DNA of 64,000 nt from Clostridia bacterium. Its GTDB lineage: Bacteria; Bacillota; Clostridia; RGIG6154. This document shows, piece after piece, positions 1 to 8,674 of the stretch. The stretch is from the NCBI GenBank assembly GCA_017626145.1, contig JAGAJK010000060.1, forward strand, positions 1 through 64,000, read 5' to 3'. Both the position numbers and the translations under genes were made by a program. A model generated the notes under the pieces. That model worked only from the letters and a program-made list of their open reading frames with translations. It made no database searches and was not told the DNA's origin. The first letter of the stretch is position 1; each line of letters starts with the position of its first letter.

Positions 1-2841
1 AAAAAAACGAGTTTATTGTTAGTTGTAATTTTGTTGCTCAACATTTTGAGTTTTAATGTATTTGCGGGTGATATAGAACACCTGAAATGGTTTTATTCTA
101 TTGATGATGTTGTTTATGAACCAAAGGGTTCAGGTGTTGTAAAAATTAACGATTCAATAATGGTTTCTATAAACGAATTTTGCGGACTTTTAGGATATGT
201 TATTTCGGAGGGAAACGGAAAAGTTACTATAACTGAAGGTAAACCATGTATAAACAATGAAGGAAAAATAAAACAAATTGACTTTGAAGTTGGCAAAAAT
301 ATAATCAAATTAACCGAGAAATCAGGAAAGATTCAACATTTGGAAAGTCTAACAGATGTATCTATCACATACGGTTACGAGAACGAAATATATGTATCGG
401 CAGATGATTTACAGAGAATATTTGATTTAAAGTTTGACAGAAGTTCTTATGATAAAAACGAAATTATAGTATATACACAAAATTACTTGTCAGGCATTGC
501 AAATAACATCAAAACATTTGATGAATTAACAAATTTATCTCAAAAAAACATTGCGGAGATTAGTATTAGAAAACAAGCTGATGAGGTTATAATAACTTCT
601 CCGTTAATTATATCTGATATTGCTGATACAGTTAAAAATTTGCAGCTCCGTCAAAACTATGACTCAGGAGCAGGCGGATGGTTATATTGGGTTAAATTCA
701 AAACTGATACAGGGGAAATTATTGAATATACCGTTTCTACCGGAGAAAGAATTGATGGTATTCAATATCGTGCAATAGATGATACAGAAGTTAGAAATTG
801 CCTTGAACACTATTATAATCTTTACAAAAGTATTAACAGTAGTGAATGGGCAACGGATATTATTGCAGAAGCCGTAAACCTCGGAATTATAAACGAGAAT
901 AACAGTTGGAACTTCCCTTCGTCAATCTGTCGTGAGGATTTTTGCAACATATCAGTTAGAATGATAGAATCTGCCGGAATTATACTTCCCACAGAAAATC
1001 CACAAAGACCTCTCGGTATAAAAGATACAAACAATATAAATGTGCTTAAACTATATAAGGCAGGAGTTATTTTAGGCAAAGAACAACACAAAACAGGTGT
1101 TACATTTGCACCGGGAGATTTTATTACTCGTGAGGAAGCTGCTACGATTCTTGGAAGGATAGCAACATATTTCAAAATTTCTTCAAAGGAAAATATTCCT
1201 TATGCAAATTATAGCGATAGCTCAAGTATTTCTGATTGGGCAAGAGTTGCTGTTAGCACAATGTATCAATTAGGCGTTATGACAGGTGTCAGCGAAACAG
1301 AGTTTTCGCCCAAAGGACTTTATACTGTTGAACAAACAGTTGCAACTATGGTAAGACTTTATAATGTCATAGATAAATCAAAAGCTTTAGATATAATGCA
1401 ACCATTGGGATGTGATGATTATAATGGTCAGGTGTTTATAGACTCATATCCTAAAGCATGGCAAGGCTTTGATTCAAAACCCATTGCATCTTCAAATGGA
1501 TATTTTAATATTCTCCCTGGCAAGTTATTGTACTCTTATGATAGAGAAAATTGGAATTTGCTCTATGAAGATGTTGACGGCGAAAGAGTTTATCACAACT
1601 TGCCTGATGATGTTGATATTGGCGGAGCAAGGTATGCTTGGGAATATAACTGTTTTGTAAATGCCCCGTTTGATGTGAATAAGAGCTATTATTCTTATGA
1701 CAATAAAGAATGGATTAAGGGAAAACCCGAAAGCAAAGAAACTGTAAGTTCAGTTGATTCCATAATAGCAGATATTTTACCGTATGGCATCCCAAAAGAG
1801 TCGGTAATTTATGATTCTGAAAGCGGATTATATCTTGCTTGGCAACCTTATGAAGAAAATGATTATTTTTCAGAACGATATCAAACAACATTAACAGAAG
1901 TTAAGTGTGACACTATTTGGGCATCAGTAGATGCGAAAGAATGGGCAAAAATTACAATTCCTGAGGAAGTTCTGTTTTTCACAAGTGCCGGAATAAACAC
2001 ACAAGCCAAAGCACTTATCATTGATGCTGCGATTAAATTTACAGATGAAGAAAAAGCATTCCTTGATGAAGAAGAAATAAAGGCTAAAAAGTTAAAGCAA
2101 GGCTATGACAAACCGAAATATAAGATTGAAAAATATATCGTTATGCTTTCAAACTTGAGAGATATATTATGTGCTGAATCGAGTGTTGAACAATGTTTCT
2201 TCGCTGAACATATGAGCTTGAGTGATGTTCAGGAACTTCAGAATTTAGTTAATGAAGGTCACATGAGTTGGAGAACTGATGTGGATTTAGTAGTAAAAGC
2301 CTTTATTACAAACAAGACAAGAAAGGATGCAGAAAACGGGAAAATAGTTGAACTTGCAGGCGGTTCTGAAAGGTGTAGTGTGAAATTTGAATTAGACGGA
2401 ACTACATACAGCTTGGAATTGGTAAGACCAATAGATAAAACCGATAACGGTGTTTGGGTTGTAGAAACCTTTGTAAACGAAGCGAATAAAGAAATATTCT
2501 TTTATGAGCCAAGCATCGAAAAGACACCCGTAGAAAAACAAGATGATGGTTGGTATAAGTTTCCTGAAAAGGTTGTAGCATTATTCCCGTTCCCAAGTTT
2601 TGATTATGAAAAGCCAATATCTGTAACTGCTATTTTCACTCCAACGGGAACAGAAACGGATATAATGGCAAAAGAAATTGCTAAAATTGAACCACCTTAT
2701 GTGTATGAAACTATGGCAGAAGTTCTTAATATGGAAATTTCATTGCCATCAGATGCAACACGAGGACATCTGTTCTTCAGATTTGAATTTGAAGATGGCT
2801 CAGTTATGGACTCCCAATATTTCAATGTTTATCAGGAATAA
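1..2841 (+). CDS. Secreted SLH-domain protein, 5' end outside window
   Basis: The frame is open from base 1 (Lys-Lys-Thr-Ser-Leu...), so the start codon lies just upstream; a TTG at 16 is possible but would cut off the charged start of the signal peptide. A hydrophobic stretch ending near VFAG is a signal peptide. Counting from base 16, residues 30-100 resemble a copper-amine-oxidase-N-like stalk domain. Three SLH repeats lie near 275-320, 340-390 and 398-450 (ITREEAATILGR is typical). Residues about 730-825 form a module shared with the next gene, ending in a PIDKTDNGVWVVE motif. SLH repeats bind secondary wall polymers, so this should be a large cell-surface protein. Its function beyond anchoring is unknown. 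It is a longer paralogue of the protein at 8675-10378. Confidence 0.85.
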   Translation, partial: KKTSLLLVVILLLNILSFNVFAGDIEHLKWFYSIDDVVYEPKGSGVVKINDSIMVSINEFCGLLGYVISEGNGKVTITEGKPCINNEGKIKQIDFEVGKNIIKLTEKSGKIQHLESLTDVSITYGYENEIYVSADDLQRIFDLKFDRSSYDKNEIIVYTQNYLSGIANNIKTFDELTNLSQKNIAEISIRKQADEVIITSPLIISDIADTVKNLQLRQNYDSGAGGWLYWVKFKTDTGEIIEYTVSTGERIDGIQYRAIDDTEVRNCLEHYYNLYKSINSSEWATDIIAEAVNLGIINENNSWNFPSSICREDFCNISVRMIESAGIILPTENPQRPLGIKDTNNINVLKLYKAGVILGKEQHKTGVTFAPGDFITREEAATILGRIATYFKISSKENIPYANYSDSSSISDWARVAVSTMYQLGVMTGVSETEFSPKGLYTVEQTVATMVRLYNVIDKSKALDIMQPLGCDDYNGQVFIDSYPKAWQGFDSKPIASSNGYFNILPGKLLYSYDRENWNLLYEDVDGERVYHNLPDDVDIGGARYAWEYNCFVNAPFDVNKSYYSYDNKEWIKGKPESKETVSSVDSIIADILPYGIPKESVIYDSESGLYLAWQPYEENDYFSERYQTTLTEVKCDTIWASVDAKEWAKITIPEEVLFFTSAGINTQAKALIIDAAIKFTDEEKAFLDEEEIKAKKLKQGYDKPKYKIEKYIVMLSNLRDILCAESSVEQCFFAEHMSLSDVQELQNLVNEGHMSWRTDVDLVVKAFITNKTRKDAENGKIVELAGGSERCSVKFELDGTTYSLELVRPIDKTDNGVWVVETFVNEANKEIFFYEPSIEKTPVEKQDDGWYKFPEKVVALFPFPSFDYEKPISVTAIFTPTGTETDIMAKEIAKIEPPYVYETMAEVLNMEISLPSDATRGHLFFRFEFEDGSVMDSQYFNVYQE

Positions 2842-2947
2842 AATTTGAACATAAGTGGTAATTTAATGGGAACAACAGAATGGTTCGTATTGATTGATGG
2901 CACTAATTTACCCGTATGAGTTCACTTGTGAAAGGAGAAATAATTAT

Positions 2948-4255
2948 ATGAAAAAGTTATTATGTTTTATATTGATAATGGTCTTTGGAATGTCATCAGC
3001 GGCTTTTGCCGCTAATGAAGAAAAAACAACAATAAGTTTAAATGAGGGTGAATCAACACAAATTGAAATGCTATATGTCCCTGAATATAGTGGACATTGG
3101 GAATTTACAGTTGATAATCAATGTGATGATACAATAAAATTAAAAATTATAAAAGATTCGCCTACCGGAGAGGCTGTATCCGACAGTATGATAACATTCG
3201 CAGGAGAAAGTAAAACTTTTTCCTGTAAGCCCGGACAAGAGTTAACAGATAAAGTTTATTACATAACAATAACCACAAGCGGAAATTACAATCTTAAAGG
3301 AAAAATTCACTACCGTTTTGTAAATACAGAAAATAGCGATGTAAAACTGTCCGTTGAAGGAAAAGTTAAAAACCTGATTGAACTTGGGATAGTTGAAGGC
3401 GATCTTGATGGTAATTTACGATTGGATGAAAACATAACAAGAGCAGAATTTACAAAGGTTATTTGTAAGGCATTAAATGCAGCTCCAGCTCCAACAAGTG
3501 TTGCACCGTATTTTTCTGATGTTGATGCAAATTTTTGGGCATTCGGTTATATAGAAACTGCAAGAAGATATGGACTTATTAAGGGATATGGTGATGATCC
3601 ATATCATCCAACTTTCAAACCATATAATAACATCACATATTCAGAAAGCTTTAAAATGATTGTTGAAATGTTGGGTTATGGGTTCTTCGCAGTAGATTCA
3701 GGCGGATTTCCTGATGGTTATAAAACAATAGCATTGCGGGATTTACAATTGTTCAATACTGTTGTATCTGATTATTCATCTCCGATTACAAGAGGCGAAC
3801 TTTTTGAAATCGTATATAATGCACTTGATGTACCGATAGTTGAGGTTTATGACAGAGCAAACAGAAACTTCAAAATAATGAATGGTGCTTATGATGATTG
3901 TCCGCTTCTGACACTAAGAATGAAATTATCAGATGTATCTGATGTTTATATTTCTGTTCCTGAGAAGATGACATTGGCACAGGCAGAGAGTTTACAAAGA
4001 TTAGTGAATTACGGTTATGAACAATGGCGTAAAAATCCTGAATTGGTAGCAAAAAATTTCGTTAGCGATTATTTTTCATCTAATTGGAATAATCCCGAAA
4101 TAATATCGTTGCATGATGATGGAGAAAAGTTTACTTACATGTTACAATCGGGAAAAATGATATGTACCATAGAACTGTTTAAGCCTGTTGATAAAACGGA
4201 AAACGGAATATGGGTTGTGGAAAGTATTGTTAACATATTTGAAGAAATGAATTAA
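2948..4255 (+). CDS. Secreted SLH-domain protein
   Basis: 435 residues. The ATG at 2948 follows GAAAGGAG and gives a clean signal peptide (MKKLLCF... ending SAAFAA); an in-frame ATG 54 bases upstream lacks this. Residues 20-130 form an all-beta N-terminal domain like a bacterial pre-peptidase C-terminal fold. SLH repeats lie near 137-178 (ELGIVEGDLDGN), 188-240 and, more degenerate, 248-295. Residues 328-435 repeat the C-terminal module of the upstream protein: SL..LQ.LVN.G...WR followed by KPVDKTENGIWVVES. It is same-strand with the whole cluster. Role inferred: wall-anchored surface protein; ligand unknown. Confidence 0.85.
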   Translation: MKKLLCFILIMVFGMSSAAFAANEEKTTISLNEGESTQIEMLYVPEYSGHWEFTVDNQCDDTIKLKIIKDSPTGEAVSDSMITFAGESKTFSCKPGQELTDKVYYITITTSGNYNLKGKIHYRFVNTENSDVKLSVEGKVKNLIELGIVEGDLDGNLRLDENITRAEFTKVICKALNAAPAPTSVAPYFSDVDANFWAFGYIETARRYGLIKGYGDDPYHPTFKPYNNITYSESFKMIVEMLGYGFFAVDSGGFPDGYKTIALRDLQLFNTVVSDYSSPITRGELFEIVYNALDVPIVEVYDRANRNFKIMNGAYDDCPLLTLRMKLSDVSDVYISVPEKMTLAQAESLQRLVNYGYEQWRKNPELVAKNFVSDYFSSNWNNPEIISLHDDGEKFTYMLQSGKMICTIELFKPVDKTENGIWVVESIVNIFEEMN

Positions 4256-4302
4256 GCATATAGAAGGAATTTAAGTAGATTAAATGATTGGAGGATGAGA
4301 TT

Positions 4303-5415
4303 ATGAAAAAAATAATATCATTAGTGTTAGTAGGAATTATGATGCTTTCGAGCATAAGTGTATTTGCGGAAGATATATCTTCCGGTGTATTTGGAACAGA
4401 ATATTTAGAAGGTGCAAAGGAACTTGAATTCACTTGGAATATAACAGAAAGCAGTTATTGGGAACTCTATGCTTACAATCATAGTGAAGAAAGCATGAAA
4501 ATTATAATTAACATAGGAACAAGAGATATACATAAACTTGAAGTTGCACCGAAACAGACTGCTGAAATATATGCCGAAGAAAAATTTAACAAAGGTACAT
4601 ATACAATTAAAGCAGTTTCATTAGGTGAAGAAAATCTCTGCGGAAAACTCTCATATCAAATTACAAATAACAAAGATAACCTTCAGAGAAAAGCACCTGA
4701 AAGTTTAACGGATATGAGTGGCGTAACAGGTAATTTTAATAATACACCAATTGTTGTTTATAGAGAGAACGAAATTGCAAAAATAAATACCGAAAAAGTT
4801 CTTCCTGATAGAATTATTGAATTAAAGCCTGCTCCTGCAACTGCTGCAGTAAATGAACTTTTTGAATATGGAATAATGAAGGGCGATCCTGATGGAAACC
4901 CAAGACCTACCGATGAAATTACAAGAGCTGAAGCAGTTGCTTTACTCGTAAGAACAAATGCAAACTACAACGATATTTTGAAAGATTATCTATATAGACC
5001 TGTTTTCGATGATGTTGGAAATCATTGGGCAGCAAGAGAAATTTCATTTGCATACGATAATGGATTAGTAGAAGGCACAAGCGAAACTACATTTGAGCCT
5101 GAAAGAAAAGTTACCATTCAGGAATTTGTCAAAATGATTGTTACTCTTTTGGGATATAAAGAAAGAGCAGAACAACAAGGCGGCTTCCCTCACGGTTATA
5201 TTATGACAGCAACTTCTCTTGGCTTAATGGATAATCTTAATAAGGAAACTACAAAAAATGCTTTTCGTGAAGATGTTGCATTGATGATTGCAAATTCTCT
5301 TGATGTACCTCTTATGAAACAATCAGGTTTTGGTGCTAATACTGAATATATCGTAATGGATGGTAAAAATGGTGTTGCACTCGAAACCTTCAGGACAATT
5401 TTAGAAGCAAAATAA
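4303..5415 (+). CDS. Secreted SLH-domain protein
   Basis: 370 residues from an ATG at 4303 preceded by TTGGAGGA; a TTG at 4288 is in frame but lies on the Shine-Dalgarno itself. Signal peptide ends near SVFAED. An N-terminal beta domain (25-115) resembles those of the flanking proteins. SLH repeats lie near 182-220 (GDPDGNPRPTDEITRAEA) and 235-287 (DVGNHWAAREISFAYDNGLV), with a degenerate third at 297-340. The tail with GFGANTEYIVMDGKNG is nearly repeated in the next SLH protein (GFGANAEYAIADGKNN), which shows the two are recent duplicates. It is probably a non-catalytic surface protein. Confidence 0.85.
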   Translation: MKKIISLVLVGIMMLSSISVFAEDISSGVFGTEYLEGAKELEFTWNITESSYWELYAYNHSEESMKIIINIGTRDIHKLEVAPKQTAEIYAEEKFNKGTYTIKAVSLGEENLCGKLSYQITNNKDNLQRKAPESLTDMSGVTGNFNNTPIVVYRENEIAKINTEKVLPDRIIELKPAPATAAVNELFEYGIMKGDPDGNPRPTDEITRAEAVALLVRTNANYNDILKDYLYRPVFDDVGNHWAAREISFAYDNGLVEGTSETTFEPERKVTIQEFVKMIVTLLGYKERAEQQGGFPHGYIMTATSLGLMDNLNKETTKNAFREDVALMIANSLDVPLMKQSGFGANTEYIVMDGKNGVALETFRTILEAK

Positions 5416-5439
5416 TTTTACGGAGTATGATGATTAAAA

Positions 5440-5592
5440 ATGGAACAAGCTTGGTCCGTATGGATAAACGAGAATAAAAAAGTTATAACAATTAAGGAAT
5501 CACCAAATGCAAAACAAATATTCTTTGAAAACAAAGAAATCGGTATGCAGAAAGTTACCGAGTTTGTTTCTAAAGGATATAAAATAGGATGA
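5440..5592 (+). CDS. Small 50-residue protein of unknown function
   Basis: ATG at 5440 to TGA at 5592, between two SLH genes. It begins MEQAWSVWINE and ends VTEFVSKGYKIG. It has no signal peptide or membrane segment, so it would be cytosolic unlike its neighbours. Upstream, CGGAGT at about 5421 is far for a Shine-Dalgarno; an overlapping 16-codon ORF begins at 5427 in another frame. Evidence that it is real: the last 12 codons and stop reappear, with substitutions mostly conservative in protein sequence, after the next SLH gene (6967-7005). Its length and composition recall short uncharacterised proteins of Clostridia, but I cannot name a family. Confidence 0.5.
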   Translation: MEQAWSVWINENKKVITIKESPNAKQIFFENKEIGMQKVTEFVSKGYKIG

Positions 5593-5610
5593 TTTTAAGG
5601 AGGAAATATT

Positions 5611-6963
5611 ATGAGCAAATTAAGAAAAATTATGGCAATGGTATTAAGTTGTATGATGCTTTTATCTGTTATTAGCATTACGGCTATGGCTGATGACGGT
5701 CAATGGACAACAGTAGAACTTGATGGAACAAAAAAAGTAGTTGAAATTGAATGGAATTTGGAACAAGATATGTGGCATTGGTTTGAGATAATCAACAAAG
5801 GCGAAGATGAAATTAAGTTCGCAGTTATAGGAACCAAAGACCAAGTTTTACCTGAAGGTGTTGCATCACCGGGAATTGGAATGGGGATTGGCAGTAAAGG
5901 CGGTTCTAAACCATTATCTGCAGGAAAATATACCGTAAAAATAGAATCACTCGGTAAAAATAATCTAAAAGGTATTTTCAAGTATAAATTGTCAGCAATT
6001 GCACCAACAGATAGTGATAAAATAATAATTGTTGAACCGGCTAAACCGATGTTAGTTTACGATAATACCTCACTTGAAAAGGCACCGGTTGAACACATAT
6101 TGACATTTGCTGCAAATCCCGATACCGAAATTATGTATGAGTTGCAAAAATATGGTATTATCGAAGGCGATCCTAACGGAGATTTCAGACCTTATACAAC
6201 AATCACAAGAGCAGAAATGGCAAAAGTGCTTTGCAAAGTATTAGGACTTCCTAAAATGGATAATGGTAAATCTGCTTTTTCAGATATGACTTCAGCACAT
6301 TGGGCATATGGTTATATTGAAGCTGCTTATGCTTCAGGACTTATTGACGGAAATGAAGATGGCACATTTGCTCCTGATAACGATGTGAAATTTAGTGAAG
6401 CAGTAAAAATGATTGTAACTGCACTCGGATATAAACCTATGGCTGAACAAAGAGGTGGATTCCCTCATGGTTATGCACAGATAGCTTCTCAAAATGGAAT
6501 TACAAAAGATATTGACCATGCTTTAGATGTTCCTTGCAATAGAAATATTGTATTTAAGATGTTACATAATGCTCTTGATGTGCCAAGAATGATTCAAACA
6601 GGCTTTGGTGCAAATGCAGAATATGCAATAGCAGATGGTAAAAATAATACACCATACCAAACCCTTCGTTCTTTGATTACCGGCACGGAAATAATTCCGG
6701 GGCAAAATTATGACAAAGAATACTTAGATGAACTCAATAAGTTTATGGAAGGTGGCGAATACTACGATGAAATTGCTGCCGAGCTTGAGGAATTTTGGAA
6801 GCCTGAAGGATTCAACGGAACATATACTTTTGAAATTGTTTATGCGGAACTAAATAGTGATGCAACAAATATTTCGCTGAAAGTAAAAATTATCCCTGAT
6901 AATGGCGAAGTTTGTTATGTGCATCTTGGATACGCAAAAGTTGACGGTAAATGGAAATTCTAA
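5611..6963 (+). CDS. Secreted SLH-domain protein with C-terminal extension
   Basis: 450 residues, ATG at 5611 after AAGGAGGA. Signal peptide ends near ITAMADD. N-terminal beta domain to about 130. SLH repeats lie at 175-213 (GDPNGDFRPYTTITRAEM), 224-275 (SAHWAYGYIEAAYASGLI) and a degenerate one at 285-330. It is a paralogue of the 4303-5415 protein up to the shared GFGANAEY tail near residue 330. It then adds about 100 residues (350-450; acidic helix, then a beta-rich end with GYAKVDGKWKF) that the paralogue lacks. That ending resembles small alpha+beta lipoprotein-type domains, but I do not assign one. Confidence 0.85.
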   Translation: MSKLRKIMAMVLSCMMLLSVISITAMADDGQWTTVELDGTKKVVEIEWNLEQDMWHWFEIINKGEDEIKFAVIGTKDQVLPEGVASPGIGMGIGSKGGSKPLSAGKYTVKIESLGKNNLKGIFKYKLSAIAPTDSDKIIIVEPAKPMLVYDNTSLEKAPVEHILTFAANPDTEIMYELQKYGIIEGDPNGDFRPYTTITRAEMAKVLCKVLGLPKMDNGKSAFSDMTSAHWAYGYIEAAYASGLIDGNEDGTFAPDNDVKFSEAVKMIVTALGYKPMAEQRGGFPHGYAQIASQNGITKDIDHALDVPCNRNIVFKMLHNALDVPRMIQTGFGANAEYAIADGKNNTPYQTLRSLITGTEIIPGQNYDKEYLDELNKFMEGGEYYDEIAAELEEFWKPEGFNGTYTFEIVYAELNSDATNISLKVKIIPDNGEVCYVHLGYAKVDGKWKF

Positions 6964-6966
6964 TTT

Positions 6967-7005
6967 GTTGCCAAGTTCATTTCTAAAGGGTACAAAATAG
7001 GATAA
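6967..7005 (+). pseudogene. Relic of the 50-residue ORF 3' end
   Basis: Thirteen codons, reading VAKFISKGYKIG then stop, directly follow the SLH gene stop. They match the last twelve residues (VTEFVSKGYKIG) and stop position of the small ORF at 5440-5592. No start codon or upstream part remains. The simplest reading is that an SLH gene plus its small downstream ORF was duplicated and the second small ORF was then lost, possibly when the SLH gene gained its C-terminal extension. Confidence 0.6.
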
Positions 7006-7010
7006 ATATA

Positions 7011-7048
7011 AAATTGGCACCCTTTAATTTTTGAAGGGTGTCAATTTG
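7011..7048 (+). terminator. Stem-loop after SLH gene
   Basis: AAATTGGCACCCTT and AAGGGTGTCAATTT pair across a short T-rich loop, with one G-T pair. No U-run follows, so termination may be partial or the hairpin may mainly protect the 3' end. Confidence 0.6.
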
Positions 7049-7173
7049 CATATAATGGTATTTATTCAAGTAGCAACAATTACGATAGGTATTTTCATTT
7101 GCTATGCCGATTGAAAGAAAAGCCATTATCTGATATAATATTTTATAAGGAAAATCACCGGAGGTATTTGCCG

Positions 7174-7665
7174 ATGAAAAAGAAAATATTTAAAACAACT
7201 GCTATTATTCTATTTGTTGTTTTAATATGTATGCAACTTGGTTCAATCTATAAAACTAATGAGCAACAACATAGAATCAACTATGAGTTTATGAATAATT
7301 ACACAAATTTAATACTAACCTTACTCAATAAGACAGAAGCTCTTGATGCAAAAGATATGCATAAATGGGATATAGACAATACAAAGTACGGATATACTTT
7401 GACAAAATTGTATCCTCATATATCATATTACAAGGACGGAAATGTTAGTGCCATTATAGATACAATAGATTATGTTTCAGGGTGTGATGCGGTGTATGAA
7501 ATAAACTTTTCAAAAGAATTATATGACACGCTAAAAGAATTTGGACAACATCTTTTTGAGGATACTTGTACGGAAGAAATTGCTAAAACAACTTGGAAAG
7601 CGTTAGAAAAATCAGTTGATTTTAAAAAGGTAAAACAAACAAAGAGTTATATTACCGAAGATTAA
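7174..7665 (+). CDS. Membrane-anchored small extracellular protein
   Basis: 163 residues. The ATG at 7174 is preceded by GGAGGT; a longer frame from 7099 would hide the membrane segment. Residues 1-25 are a signal-anchor (KKKIFKTTAIILFVVLICMQLG), followed by a soluble, helical domain. There is no lipobox Cys and no SLH repeat. It lies 12 bases before the next gene, so the two are probably cotranscribed. Function unrecognised. Confidence 0.7.
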   Translation: MKKKIFKTTAIILFVVLICMQLGSIYKTNEQQHRINYEFMNNYTNLILTLLNKTEALDAKDMHKWDIDNTKYGYTLTKLYPHISYYKDGNVSAIIDTIDYVSGCDAVYEINFSKELYDTLKEFGQHLFEDTCTEEIAKTTWKALEKSVDFKKVKQTKSYITED

Positions 7666-7677
7666 GGAGGTAGCACA

Positions 7678-8670
7678 ATGAAAAAGTTAATATGTTTATT
7701 GGGTGTTTTTGTGATTACACTTACAATGTCTATATCAGTTTTTGCGGGGGATGTTCCTGAAGGATTGTTATATGAAGATAATGCAAAAGTTTTTCTTGGT
7801 ACTGTCGCAAACTATACAACAAAAGATATTCCATCAGCTCCATATACCATAATTGATACAGTTGAAGTTATTCCTACTGAGAAAATTAAGGGTGATGTTG
7901 AAATTGGAGTTAAAGAAACTTATTCAAGATGTCATAGTTCATTAGAACTCAAGTCAGACACGGAATATTTGTTTGGATATTTTGATGAGAACAATTTCTA
8001 CATATATGAAATAGAGTCAAGAAACGACGGGCGATTTAAGTTGGTCGGTTCGGACGATTATGATATGACAATGAGATTTGAGGAATATCTTAATGACGGT
8101 TTATATGCTGATGCAGAAAAGGAACGCAGCACGATTGGTCTTGAAGTAACACTTTCTGAATATATGGAAGCTGAAATTGATATAGCTGAAAAGGTTACTT
8201 TTAATATCGGCGGCAATAGGTATGAGATTGACAAGGATGCGTTTTTTAAGTTGGCAGATGAAATTAAGGTTGAAAATGTAAAGAATGATGCTTTAAAGCA
8301 ACCGGATACCGGAGATAATTCTTGGCAGGAAAATATGATTTTTATAACAGTTGATCTCAAGGAAGGACATACAGTTTATAAAGGTGAATTTCCCTTTGCT
8401 ATGGCAGCTATTTCAAAATACGGAGAAGTGAGCCATAATGCGTTGGAAATGAGCTTGCTTCCGTCAAAAGACTATCAAATGGAAATTGAAGATGTTGCAA
8501 AATTATATAAGCTTCTCCCTCTTGAAGTAAGTGAAAAATATGTAGAACCTACTGTTGAAGAAAAAACTGAACTCAATAATAGAAATAATGTAATTGTCGG
8601 AGTTTCAGTTTCTATACTTGTTATTGGCTTAATTGGATATTTTGTATTCAAGAAAAAAACAAGGAGGTAA
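7678..8670 (+). CDS. Type I membrane protein, secreted N-terminal domain
   Basis: 330 residues after AAGGAGGT. A signal peptide ends near SVFAGD. The ectodomain first has a beta-rich part (25-110; a conserved-looking SRCHSSLELKSDTEYLFGYF segment suggests a netrin/TIMP-like OB fold, unproven) and then a second domain. A single C-terminal membrane helix (about 305-325, VIVGVSVSILVIGLIGYFVF) is followed by KKKTRR, a stop-transfer pattern. The stop overlaps the Shine-Dalgarno region of the next SLH gene, suggesting translational coupling. Function unknown. Confidence 0.75.
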   Translation: MKKLICLLGVFVITLTMSISVFAGDVPEGLLYEDNAKVFLGTVANYTTKDIPSAPYTIIDTVEVIPTEKIKGDVEIGVKETYSRCHSSLELKSDTEYLFGYFDENNFYIYEIESRNDGRFKLVGSDDYDMTMRFEEYLNDGLYADAEKERSTIGLEVTLSEYMEAEIDIAEKVTFNIGGNRYEIDKDAFFKLADEIKVENVKNDALKQPDTGDNSWQENMIFITVDLKEGHTVYKGEFPFAMAAISKYGEVSHNALEMSLLPSKDYQMEIEDVAKLYKLLPLEVSEKYVEPTVEEKTELNNRNNVIVGVSVSILVIGLIGYFVFKKKTRR

Positions 8671-8674
8671 TGAT

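Noticed and set aside
2894-2947. Longer N-terminus for the second SLH protein
   Set aside because: The extra residues lack signal-peptide character and the ATG at 2948 has a good Shine-Dalgarno.
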